This document shows, one piece after another, positions 34,201 through 47,571 of a stretch of 64,000 nt of DNA. Position numbers and translations under genes: made by a program. The stretch is from assembly GCA_963969395.1 (NCBI GenBank), contig OZ017797.1:16306001-16370000 (forward strand), in the 5' to 3' direction. How positions within the stretch are numbered: position 1 is the first letter of the stretch; each line of letters opens with the position of its first letter. The DNA comes from Pseudoscleropodium purum. Its lineage: Eukaryota; Streptophyta; Bryopsida; Hypnales; Brachytheciaceae. The notes below the pieces were generated by a model. The model saw only the letters and a program-made list of their open reading frames with translations, did no database searches and had not been told where the DNA came from.

Positions 34201-36731
34201 TAAACTAGTTCTTGTGATTTCTCTTGTTGCACCTTGTCAATTATTTCGACTTAGGAGGACATAACTTTTGCTCAAGGGCATTGATTGAAACAAAAATCAT
34301 ATTTTCAAAAAGACTATCCTTTTTTCTATCTTGAAAAAGAGTTTCAAAAAATTGTGCCAAAAATTTATACAATCAAAAGAGCTTTCTTAAATTGTCAAGT
34401 GTCTCTTGAGGTGATATTTGGAACTTTAGGGGTTAAGTTAAAGCACATGTTCTTGTGAATCTTTCTTGAGTATGATTTAATGCCACATTTTCTATTTTCT
34501 TTCTTTTCAAATTTTTTGAGGTGAATCAAGTAATGTTCTCTACCTTTGAACCTAAACCTTCACACTAGATTTTTGTTTTGGATCTAGTTTTGAATTGGAG
34601 AATATGAAATGGGCTTACAATTATCAATATGAAAATATAGTAAATAGTGCAATGTAATAAACAAGTTTAGTTGAAATAATCTAAAGAAATGTTAGTTGTT
34701 GCTTACATTTTACAATGTTGAATTCTTTGGCTCTAAATTGAAGGAGAGAAGGCTTTGTATGGACAACAATTATGTATACATTGAATTGGATCATGAAGAA
34801 GTTTTTGTAGACCTTATTCAAGAGCAAACCAACATTACACATAACATAGCTATTTGTTTTTGAAAATACTAAATTATAAAAAAATTTAGGTACATTAAAA
34901 TTTCAACTATCCAATTTCAAACTTGTATTTTTAAAATCTATTTTGAAATGTAGTGAAACATCATTGTAGTGAGACAATACTAGTATTATTTATAAACAAT
35001 AGGTGGGAGTAGATGTAATTCAAATATATATGATGAAGAATATGCTTTTAATATTACTAAAATATATAATCATTTAGCATATATTTTGGACATTGTATAA
35101 ATAAACTATGAAATTTCAAAATATTAATTATAAGTGTTTTTCCAAAAATAATTGACCTTGAAGTTTGACCCACATTCAAGATTGATTACATCTCATGCAA
35201 GAATATGCTAGGATCCTTTTAGATAAGAATCTCAATTTGGTGTGTTTACTACATTTATTTCAATAGGAGAAGTTTACATCACCATCAACCAATATCGTAT
35301 TGTAGGAACAATAAGACCTCTCTTGTCATCATAACATTAGAGAATATTTGGAAGGATATGGCCTAGTAGATCAAAATTTGGCGGTACTAAGGAAACTATG
35401 CCTCAAAAAAAATGTTGACAACAATATGGAAAGTTTGCATCAACATCACTAGGAAAAGTTTATGCAAACTCTATGTAAAGTGATTGTGGGATATAATGAC
35501 ACTCCACTAAGTTGTTGGACTTGACCATAAGAAACACGGACCAATGATTAAAGAAAATCATAATCACTTTTCCATTGTCTTTTTGTAAACTCAAGGGAGG
35601 CCATATCAAGAGCTATATATGTTTATTTTTAAATTCAATAGTGCAAGTCATACAATTGGTCAAATAAATAAAGAGAAACCTATGATTGTAAAATTTATGG
35701 TATTAAGGTTTCCAAGTTAACTTTTCAATCATAGAGAATGGTATGAGCCATGCTTTGATGTAAATCTAATATAAATTTCATAAATACAATAGTTTCAATT
35801 TGATTGTAAAATGTCTATTATTTATCCTTGGACCACTTTCTATATTCAGTATTTATATCACATTCAAAATTCAAGATTTTATAATATGATATTATTGTTA
35901 TAAAAGCTTACAATTAAATTGCTAAAGAGTTTTTGTTTTCAAAATCATCTTATTATATAATACATTATATGTATTAATTCTATACAAATTTCATAATAAA
36001 TAGGAATTCAAATTTATAGTATTGTAATTTTTAAAAACAATTATACAAGTATGTGTTTTACTAGGTAGCTAACATCTACCAAATTTGGTAATCTATTCAA
36101 TTTTTATTTTACAACAATTTCCTATTGATTGCACTTGTTGTCATAATTACATGGCATTAAAAAGTATGTAATATTATTATATATTTATAATTTTCAAAAG
36201 ATGTTCCCACTATTGGATATGATTTCTTTATTCCATTGATAAATTGTAATATCTTCCCTTGCCTAGACATAGAAGTGGTTTATTTTGGACTTTAGAGATA
36301 GATAACAATTCTCATATCCTCCATCTTCTACAAGTCAAGAAATGGCCAGTAAAGGAGAAAATCAATGTTGTGTGTTGGTAGTAGCTTCTTTGGTACATAT
36401 TAGTACCAAATATTTATTTGCAATGGAAAACAAAAGGTTGGATACTTAAACAAGAATCTTTCTTATTTTCAACTTTGATATGAATGTCTATCTATATGCC
36501 TCACATAACTACTTGATGAGCTAGAAGAGAGGAGACCATTGAGAGTAGTATGGTCATTTGGTCACCTTAGAAATTGAGAAAAAAAATTTATTCACAAATA
36601 AAAAAATTGGAAGAGAAGGCATGAACTCCTAACGTTTCAAGAACCTTTTTTAGAAACCCCTCCTCTACTAAAAATAGTCAATTTTATTGCAAAAATAAAA
36701 AATAAAAAAATTTGCATATCTAATCTTAAGA

Positions 36732-36840
36732 TCTTGCACAAGACTAGTATAAGAATGTGTAGAGGAAATTTTAGAAACTTTGACTATGTAGATTGCAAGA
36801 TATTTGTGTTTGAAGTGAAGAAAACAAGGTTTTTTGTACC
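36732..36840 (+). repeat. Dispersed repeat copy B
   Basis: From CTTGCACAAGACTAGTAT through TTTGACTATGTAGATTGCAA to GTGAAGAAAACAAGG. The alignment with copy A starts and ends at the same words, so the two share ancestry beyond simple AT-richness. Confidence 0.7.
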
Positions 36841-37215
36841 TTATGTGACTAGATTATTAGACTTTGAATCTTCTTGGCTTAAAATTTTTGCACTATAGAC
36901 ATGGAATTGAAAAAAAAAATATTGAAGAATTGAGTTGAAAATCTAGGGAATCTTTTAAGAAAAAACTTGATTTTCATTTTTTTTAAATTATAAAATAGAA
37001 GTAGGTATTAGATTGAAGGAAAAAACAAATGGAATTGAAACACATTAATTTCAACAATGAGATTGTTTTAGCAAGCATACTAAGCCTTATAGAACTTTTT
37101 TTTTTCAAATTGTAAAAATTGAATTCAAAAACAAATCCAATACGCTATTTTCTTAAGAATTTGCTAAGATTTCCCACAAAACCCAAAGAAACATAACTTT
37201 CATATCATTAGAAGA

Positions 37216-37434
37216 TTTTGGGAGGGCTGGAAGGCCGTTTTAAGCCTTTCCAAGTGCTACTCCCCCGGTAGTTAAAGAATGGCCATTGTCAAAAAAAAAT
37301 TTCATTTAAAAAAAAAATGAAATGAAAAAATTTAATATTTTTAATGTGACATGGCAATCACTATGCCATATCAAATAGCTACTACAGGAAGTTTCCACAA
37401 TTTGGGAACATGGAAGAGCTCACAGCCCTCCAAA
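37216..37434. mobile_element. Putative inverted-repeat element with internal hairpin
   Basis: GGAGGGCTG at 37221-37229 is perfectly mirrored by CAGCCCTCC at 37423-37431, with weak extension outward and AGAAG next to both ends (37210-37214 and 37434-37438). Inside lie A-runs and a hairpin TGACATGGCA/TGCCATATCA at 37347-37373. No coding capacity. It might be a MITE, but the end repeats are short. Confidence 0.35.
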
Positions 37435-38760
37435 GAAGCTAAATTTCTCCTAATTCTTTAATTTAAGTGGAATGAGTCCAAAATTTTCATGTAGACAAAA
37501 TTATAATCTATGAAAAAAAACTTATTCAATCTTTCGAGGATTTCTTTTTTGCCCAAAAAATTGAAATTTGTGCTTAGAATGGCATTATCTTTTCTTTTAC
37601 GCATCAATTGAAGTAAAACTTACATTAGAAAGCTAATGAGTTCTTCTATCTTGAGAAAATGTTTCAAAAAATCACAACAAAAATTGAAACTATAGGAACC
37701 TACATGAAATCCTTTTAATTTCTTGTAGGGACAATGGAACTTTAGGCAAATTGTATATTATTCAAACAAAACATAAATTTTTGAATAGTGCTTGCCCAAA
37801 TTGCTCACTAGAGCCAAACAAAACCTAACAATCATAATAGTCATTTTTTCTCCTTAGACAATATAAATGCCCTAAATTTGTCACTTTTATGATGATTTTG
37901 TACCAAAAATGAGTAGGAATTTGTGTTGTCTCTACTAAGTCACTCCATTACTGTAAGTGCTCAAAACTTTAATCCTGGCCATTTGATAATCCAATTGTGA
38001 ATCTAATCACATTTATTCAAGAAATATAGTTTTTAGTTGAAAGCTTGATTTTAATATGCCCATGTTTAGTTTCTTCAAACAGATAAAATACATAGAATGA
38101 ACCTTTCAACCTTACATGGTCTTTAGTAAAGGTGGAATTTGTAAATCTAAAGGTCATGAATATAACCAACCTCAAGTTTGATGACTTTATAATTTTCCTA
38201 CAATGAACTATACTAATTGGTGAAATTCAAATTTATGAATTTGGTGTTATTTTAAAATCTTTGATGGTGGTAATTCTTTCAATATAAAATTTGAAGCTAT
38301 TGTAAGGGGTTATGCATAATATTTTCATAGGTACAACAAGATGTGATATTCAAAAAGGACCAAAAAACTCCATAAAATGTGATATCCAATAGAAATGGTT
38401 TACTAAGAGCATCATAATGCATGATATTTTGAGGGCTATGAGTGAGGGTTTATACTTTATAAGTGTAGGTCTTAGAAAGTTAGGTTAGTTCAAAACACCA
38501 CGTGCCATTTATGCTTGGCAATAAAAAATTCAAAATCTTATAAATAAATTATGGGCTCTAAAATTATATGAAAAAATATTCATCAAATATTCATCAAATA
38601 TTCTAAATACATCCTAAATACATTCTTTAATGTTTTCATTTCAAGCATGTTATTTATATTCCCCCTAGAAAATATATCTTAGAAGCAAATGGTTGCCAAA
38701 AAACTCAAAAATTGGCCTCTTAGAGCTCTATGGTACAAGAAAGCATGATATCTCTAAAAT

Positions 38761-38882
38761 ACAATAAGATATGATATCTTGAAGAATAATTAAATATGAT
38801 ATCTTGAAGGACAATAAGATATGGTATCTTGAGGGACAATAAGGTGCGTTTGATAACTTAAAGGACTATAGGATATCTTGAG
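38761..38882. repeat. About 25-bp self-complementary minisatellite
   Basis: Units of the form ACAATAAGATATGATATCTT plus GAAGG start at 38761, 38787, 38811 and, degenerately, 38836, with a partial unit at 38865. Each contains AAGATATGATATCTT, which is nearly its own reverse complement. Related GATATC words continue on both sides, from about 38340 to 38910. Confidence 0.7.
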
Positions 38883-41800
38883 TATATGACAAGATATAAT
38901 ATTCTAAAGCCTTATAGTGTGTAACTTTCTATAGGTGAAATAGCATATGATGTGTTGAGAGTGGAAGCTTGAGAAATATAATATCCTCTTGCACTAGAAG
39001 AGATATGTAGAACTTAGCATCAAGTCCTAAGATATAAATCTTCAATTGTTGTAGACATTTGTAAGTTTATATCAAATGTAAAAGATGTAAGATTGTGAGA
39101 GTGTATAATTATGTTATCTTTAGAAATGTTGGATGCAAATATTATAAACCCCTTTATTTTAGGTGCTTGTCATCATGAGGCTTGTAAGATTCAAGACTTA
39201 AAGTTTACAAAGAGATGTTATATAATTATAAGAAGATTGATTATGGATGCACTTACTTTAGTACAACCTACATTAGCTATTTGATATTTCCAAAATTACA
39301 TTATGTTGATCTTGGCATATGGTACAGTGTCACCTACACTATTGTAATAGTTTTAAAATGAATACTAATAACAATTCTTGCCCTAAAATAAATGTGAATA
39401 ATATATAAAATAGTCGGAGGTTGTTAAACTAACTAATTGTATAATGATGTAATTATAAATGATTGTCAAGGGTAGTATTCAATATTGTTATTCATATATA
39501 GTATGTTAAATTAGCTAAAGCCATGACATAGTCTTAACTAGAAAAATTTGAAGTTATATTGGAACAAATATAATCTATTAGACTAGAAAGTCTTGACATG
39601 GCCTTAGCCCCTAAAGGACTAAAAAGTCACAATTTGTCCTTTTAAAATTTTTAATAGCAAATTCTTGTTAGGGTGAAAAAAACTTCAATGTTTTGTAAAC
39701 TAGGATCTTGTAGAGCAATAAGTTAACTTAATTGTTGCATTTTCAATTCAAAATTTTTTAATACAATGAAAAGTATTTATGAATTTTATTTAAGAAATAT
39801 AGTCTTGTAGAAAAAAGAGTAAAGATAATTTTTTACAATGAAAGGAATAGTAGAGATGGAAAAAAGAAGATTTCAGTCTTGCACAATTCTAGTCTTTAAA
39901 TTGTACAAAAAACTAGATTTGAAGAATCAAATTTTTATTTTTATTTTTAGCAATTTAAAAAATATTCAGTTCAATCTAGTATGATTAAGAATAAAAATAA
40001 TTAGAATGATTCCAAATTTTTGGAATATATTCCGAACAATATGCTAATAATTTCAATTATTAATTTAAAAAATTGACACATATACAAATTTTTAAATTTT
40101 TTGTAGGATCCAATTTGATTAGTTTTAGTTTTTTAGTCTTCTTGTTTGAAAATGTGTACAAATTAGACAGAATTTTTTATTTGTCATTTAAAGAAATTAA
40201 AAATACAATTTTTTATTTATTAAAATACTAAATATTTTGGGATAAAAAAACATTATTCATCTTTTTATAATTTTTCTTTCCCTAAAGCTGTATTTTTTTG
40301 CCTATAAATTGAAAATCCAAAATTGTTATTATCTAAAAATCCAACAATCAATATTTTCTACAATTAATTCTATGCATATTACACAAAGTAATCTTTACTT
40401 TTTATGGTTAAAATTAAAAATTTCAAGCACATTAATGTGCCAAAAAATATCAAAGTGGAACAATTCATTGAAAAATTCCATTTTCAAAAGTTGTTAAGCC
40501 TTAAGGGGTTAATGGGAAAACTTGGCCTTTAATTTTTGGTGTACCTAAGTTTTTCAAGAGGTATAGTTTTATTTAATATAGAATATATAGTTTGAAGATG
40601 ATAAAATCATCTAATTTTAGAATTTATATGACAAATAAAGTGAGATGTTAGTTACAAGCTTCCAAATTCAAACAAACATTCAATTTCTATGCAACTTTGT
40701 CTTTTATACAACTTTCAAAACTATTACATTATATAAGTTGAAATATTCCTTATATTACAATAGTTGCAACCTTTCAAATTTAAACAAAAATTCAATTTTA
40801 TAGCCTTGCTAATGTATTAAAACCAATTTGATTTGATATTGTATTTTTTGATTTGTTCCATTCACATTAGGAATTAAAAAAGACTTTTATACCCGAGAAG
40901 AGATTTGAAATTGAATGTTTGTTTGAATACCATATTCAAATATCAAGGTTAGCAAAAGATAAATAATAAATAATTAGAAGTTGATTTTGGAAGGAATTAT
41001 GCTAAGAAAGATCTAGAAACTAAATAAAGTAATACTATAGACACATAGTTTATTAATTGTAAAAAAAATCGAACTATACAAATTCAAACTCAGCATATTA
41101 TGGATCATATAGGAAAATAAAACACAACAATATTACTTATGGATTGAAAGATTATAATGTTTGATGAAGAGGATATTAAAATTGGGAATTTGATTTGAAA
41201 ATTTTTCAATCTTCTTTTTGCATGTCAAATCTAAAATTGAGGTTAAACCCTTAGTGCTCAAAGATTAACTTTACTCTTAAATAAAGTCTAAAATAGACTT
41301 AAGATAGTGCATGGCAAAAGAATTTACACTATGGATGTTATAGATTAAGTTTAAGGTAAATCTTTAGTGTGCCACTAAAAAAAAGTAAAACAAGATCTAA
41401 TTATATTAATTATTATATATTAATTAGTTTAATATACATTTAAAATAAAAATTTGCTATAACATTTAAGCCTCAAATGAACAAATTATTTACAACTCCAA
41501 ACTAAACATGATCTTAGGAGTTGTTTCGGCTTTTTTTTAACAAACTATTTTTCATTGGCAAATTCATCATTCATTTTTCTTGAAATTATTGTATATTTGG
41601 ATTTAACAAAATGAAATTTCCATTTTCATAAAATTCAGCTAATTAATTGTGTTAAATTTTTAGTATAGATTTTTAGTATAGATTCTAAAAACATAGAAAT
41701 ATGGGTTTCTTGTATGTCTACCATAAAGTTTTTTATATATAATAGTGCGACAAATAACCTTTGAAGGTCAATTGTAATTTGGATATAACTTAGGATGCAA

Positions 41801-44800
41801 CCTATCATTTCTTCCTAAATATACATTATACTATAGCCATTGACTAATGCTTGAATTGACTAGTAAATGACCATTTATTTGAATGTGCATAGTAGCTATT
41901 CAAATTGAATGATGATTTGTTATGTCCTTTGTATACCCTAATTATATAGAAGAATCTAATCAACATACCAATCATCCTATTATTACAATATCTAACAAGT
42001 TCACATCTACTCTTTCAATTGATGTCAATATCAATTAATTAGAGTCAAATAGTTGATAGAGAGGTGGACAAAAAAGTCCATTCTTCATTTAGATCTTTCC
42101 CACTACAATTGTCAATTGTCAATTGTCCACTACATTTAAAATTAACTACATATTTTGAAAGTTGAGAAATAAAGAAAAATGTGTTCAAATTTGAGGTGTA
42201 GGGAATTGCCCTACCTTCTTTTTACCACCACTCTAAGAACAAATTTGTACCTATGATTCTTAACCCTCAAACGTCACAATGGGCATTTTTGGGACATTTG
42301 GAGTCGCTATAGGATTTGAATGTTGTTCATCAATTATTATAATCTATAAATCCAAACAATGGATTCTCTCAAAATTTGAACCTTCACGTTCATCAAGTAG
42401 TTAGCTTGCGGATTCAACGGTAAAGTCTTTAGTGAATCACAAAATTTCTCATTATTTTGTTTTTCTCTACACAATGCTGAAAAGCTCTTGAATTTTGGCA
42501 TTCTTGCTGTGACGTTTAGGGATTAAGAATGTGCCATGTTCATCAATATTCAACAACATTGTTTTGGTTCTAAATTGTTCTTTAGAATTTAAAATTGCCC
42601 CAAACCAAGTGCGAATGATTTTGTATGAAAGTCGTGGTAGATTGGTGGTAGATTTAAAACAACTTCTAGAGCCCTCTAATTATGAATTTTCTAACTTTTT
42701 TTTACAATTACTTCTCTTTATTAAATATGTTTCAAAATACCTTTTGTCTCTTTATCATAGCTTTCAAAATATGTAGTAAGTTGTAAAATTTAGTGAGGTA
42801 TTGACTATGTACTTGGAGAAGCATTTCAATGAGGAATGGATCTTTTTCTCTTCAATTCTAATAATAATATAGTTGAAATGTTGAAATACAATTTTTCATA
42901 CATACCAAAACATTTCTAACATCAAAAATTGTTTCAATATTTGATTTAACTTGTTTCATAAATTTCATCAATACATTGGTATGAAGTTAAGATTGATTGA
43001 CATAGATATTTCCTAAGTTGTATTGGATGGCATTATCATCTAAAATATTTGGTAGTAAAGTGATACAAAGCCAAGTCATACCAAAAAATATGTATTGTTT
43101 AAATCTATATTTAAAGAAGTTGATTGGACAATTACATTTACCAAAAGGATAGAAAAAAAAAGTAAAATATTTAAAAACCATGATCTAGATTCTCATTTTT
43201 CCCAAAGTACCTAAAGACCTATATTTACTAGAATGTAGTGATATTCTATATGAAAAATTATCTTTTAAATCATTCTACATTTGTACAAAATAGATTCTAA
43301 AAAGATAGAAATATTGGATTTTAGGATTTTTTATTTATCTTTCATTTAACAAGTTTATTTTCTATCCATAAGATTTTAGATGTACTAGTGTGACAAAAAT
43401 AGGGACAAAGAACCTCTAAAGGCAATTTATTTTGAATGGCCAGAAGATACAACTAATAATTTTTTTAGAAATGTACATTACTCTATTGTGATGCTTGAAA
43501 TGACTAATGATCAATTGTACCTTTTTCCCACCTTAGTTGTGGAAGAATTTTATTATTGTCAATCTTGAATTTCTTTGCTTTGTTTAAATGTCTAACAAAT
43601 TCACATCAACTCTTTGAGGTCCACTATCAAATATATAGGAAAAAAAACATTGTAGATAATAATATACATGATGTGCAAAAATGCAATTTTTATAACGTAC
43701 TTGGATACGTGTGATATTGCATCGATGTCTACTATGTCTCATTGTCTCAAGGATGTTAGATTTGACTTGCAAATCATTGGAAGAAACTTCTCTCATGCAT
43801 CTTTTGGTACAATTATAGAACTGATTCACATAGATATATTTTGTGATTGATATTATTGATTGTTAATAAAGACTACATAACTTTTGGTAGTTAAGCAACA
43901 CAATTCCAAGTCATCCCAATAAATCATTGATGTTCAAACCTAAATTTTAAATTCCAAACACATCCCAAGCATGCAAAGATGCATTTTTTCATCCTTCAAT
44001 TTTTTTGAGAGTCTTATATTAGTTCTTTAACATTTGCACAATACAGATTATAAAGATTTTACTTTGCAAATACATAATTCAAAGGTTATTGGTAGATTTG
44101 GCCTCAAAAATAACTTTTAGTTTAAAAAATGACCTTGAAAAAATGACTTGGATAATAAATAAAAATAATTCTTTTTTAAAATTACCATGATTAGAACTTA
44201 ATAGTTTTAAACTTAAAAGAAAAAAACTCTAGTGAAATCACAAATATTAATCTACAATTGATTTTAGAAGAAATTTTCAATTTTGTTGTTAAAATATTAT
44301 TGAAAAATATTGGTTTGTATACTAGTTGACCTAGTTGTATGGATATGATCTACAAATCATATTTTACAACTAGTGCTTAAGAGTCATCATTAGATATTAT
44401 TATAATAAATCTTTAACAATTTTGGAAATCTAGACTTACATTGATTCTTTAGAGATTAATCAAATGATGATTGATAGATAAAAGTAGAATATTAAAAAAT
44501 CATTATAAATTCTTTTTTTTTATGCAAACCTTTAAATTTCATTGAATATCTAAAACATTCTTGCATTCTATATGAAAAATCAACTTTTAAAAATACTATT
44601 TTACAACCAATTATTTATGAGAATGATGCAATAAGAGTTATCAAGTCTTTGTGGCCAAATAATCTTTTCATAGAGAAGATATAATGTAGTTATGATATAG
44701 AAAATCCAGTGAAGAGTCAAGATAATGTTTTAGAAGTTACTCTTGAATCTTGGTCCAACCTATGTGAGTGAAAAGATAGGGTTCATTTAATTCAAAGGGG

Positions 44801-45424
44801 AAAAAATTTGTACAATATGTAGGGCTACTACAAGTTTTATGAAATGCTACATACTCTAATATATAAAATTACATAAGTTAGGCTATATAAAAACATCTTG
44901 TAGTAGGAATTTTTATTAATAAGCCAGCCTTTGATAAATAGGAAATGTAGAAATTTTGCATAGTACATTTAGTAGAGATATGGATATATAATTTTATGTG
45001 GATACTAAAATAAACTCAATCAAGGAAATCTACAATAAAGGTTACTTTACCAAAAATTGTGCCACATTATAGTAGTGCATATATTTTAAAAAGTTATGTG
45101 CAAATAGGAGACATCAACTACAAGTGGAAAAAATTGTTATATTGTACAAATTTGGAGATTTATTTTAGTGGGTTCAACAAAATTCAAAACTATACAACAT
45201 GAGGGAAGAGTTTATAGTCCATTTAACTTCAATCTTTGAATCCATGTGTTAAACACACTTGTGTTGAATGGGATATTCACACAATAATTTCACTAGAGAT
45301 TTTGAACTTGTTGTTTGCATCTAAAGGCTAGAGGGTGTTTTAGAAGAGAAAAAATCCCAATAATTTAATTTTTGATCTATATATATTTTGAATTCCAATT
45401 ATAATAAAGTGTATGAAACAAATA

Positions 45425-46250
45425 TGCTAATGTGTGGAAAAAATTTCAGCCGATTTGATCACATAGATTGAAAGATTATATTATTTGGGGTAAGAAAAAA
45501 TAACTTTTTTTCATTCTTGCAAAAAAGAGTTAGTAAACTTTGAGCCCTCTTGGAGTTGAATTTTTTTGCTCTACAATTTTTTTTGACTATTTATAAGGGT
45601 ATAATGTTAGGTTCAATCACGAAAATTTCATAAACAAATGTGGAGTCTAATTTACTCTAAATCAACCTACACTATAAGGAGGTTCATCGCATTGGCAATA
45701 CACTACTCATTTTTTGATGATTTCTTCTGCAATGATGAAATTTTTTTATTTGAATTGTAAATGGTAAAAAGTTAGAGACCAACCTTTGGAATATGTGGAA
45801 AAAAGTTCAAAAACTACGATGTCACAAATTGCAAGATAATGGGGCTTGAAGTTAGAAGAAAATGTTTTTTCTTGAAGTTGCTTCAACAAACAGTAGCTAA
45901 CAAAGTCTGACTCCTCTTAGAATGCAATTTGAAAACCAATTTTTTTGACAATTGAATGATATATTTTATTAGTTACATGTATGTCAATTTTCAAAAGTTA
46001 ATGAGCGTTTTTACAAAAGATGCTCCAAAAATATATGCTCAAACTGGGTAGGCTATGAAAAAAATTTAGGGTAGCATAACTTTTGATTTGAAAACTAAAT
46101 AAAAAAAAACTTATTTTTCCACTAAGGAGGTATATGTTTACATTTTTTGTTTAAATTTCATGAGCATCCAACCAAATTTGACTTTATAGGAATCAACCTA
46201 GATTTTCAATTCTTTGTTCAATTGGCCTTTAGCAGTTAAAATTGCCACTT
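45425..46250 (+). repeat. Two tandem units of a ~360-bp degenerate repeat
   Basis: Matching landmarks lie about 361-363 bp apart: TGTGGAAAAAA then CACATAGATTG (45460) or CACAAATTGC (45823), and TTAGGTTCAATCACGAAAATT (45608) or TTAGTTACATGTATGTCAATT (45969). The pair as a whole aligns with 59640-60450 in the same order and orientation. Confidence 0.65.
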
Positions 46251-47463
46251 GGTCAATGGCACTTGACTTGAATTGATTGTTGTTGGTTTCATGATGCATC
46301 TTCTATATATGTATATAGTAGAGGGAAGGGAAATTTTGTAAAGAAGGGTGGGGGTGGGAAAAAATTTGACACTTAAAAAAATTTTACATGTAAGAACATC
46401 CCACTTAAGAAATTGCATGAATGAATTTACATAAACTATAGGGAATTAGAAATATAACCATTGTAGTTTTTTTTATGTAAGAATATGGTCATCTTAAATA
46501 TAGTAATTGAAGGAAATAGCCCCACATCAAATACTGTCTTAACTAATGTGCAAACCTTAAATTACAAAGAGTGATTTCTACAAAAACAAAATCAAAACTC
46601 AACTTGACATTGGAGTTACTATCCTAAAACTCATATAATGTCACCCTCTCTTTGTTACATAGAGACTACCTTCAAAAGGGGGCAACAATGGTAGAACTTG
46701 TTATTTACACTAAATATGAGTAGTTGAACTATGCCCAGTAGACTTTCCATTCAACATTGAATACGGGTATTAAAGAGACAAAAAAAATTAAAAGGACTTA
46801 TCTTGAGAAACTATAGATGTTTAAAATAAGATGTACAATCCTCTAATACTTCATTGATAGATATTTATATAGTATGTTGTGTCAATTAATTAGTATGGGT
46901 CCCCTTAATATCCCTATTTAGTGAAGATGGCCTAAGAATCAACATTGTAACTATTATGCCACCTTTTCTTAGATACCTAGTTTGATTCTAATTTTATATT
47001 GATTTTGAATTTTTATTCAACTTATATACTTTTAGAATGACAACAATCTATGATCTATTATATCTAATTACATCAGGAAGTGTTCAAGTAGGGAAGATAG
47101 AAAACCAATATTTGCTTTCATTTCAAGGAAAGGCAAGTACATCAAAACTAACGCCATTCTAAGTTTCATCTTGCCTTATCAATCATGACTTAATTTAGGT
47201 TTGGATCTCATCCTTCCAAATTAGTACTTGAGGTGGTTATTAAGGTAAAAAATCTTGATTTTGCCATGTGACTACACTCATCATTCTATTTAGCGTGGTC
47301 CACACTAAATGCCATTGCAGTATTCGAGATAATTTTGTTTAGTTTTTCCCATTATCAATGATGCTAACATATAAGCATATATAGTAATGTAAAGCATATG
47401 AAACTTGAACATATATATAAGTACACATTCTACAAATATGCTTGAAGGTGCTTATAATATAAA

Positions 47464-47571
47464 CACCTATAATATAGGTGTTCTAAAATTATAAAAGAAT
47501 TCTATAATATAGCCACCTATAATATAGGTGTTCTAAAATTATAAAAGAATTCTATAATATAGCCACCTATA
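47464..47571. repeat. 50-bp perfect tandem duplication with palindrome
   Basis: Units at 47464-47513 and 47514-47563 appear identical, and a partial third follows. Each begins with the palindrome CACCTATAATATAGGTG. Identity of the copies implies a recent duplication, unlike most repeats here. Confidence 0.85.
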
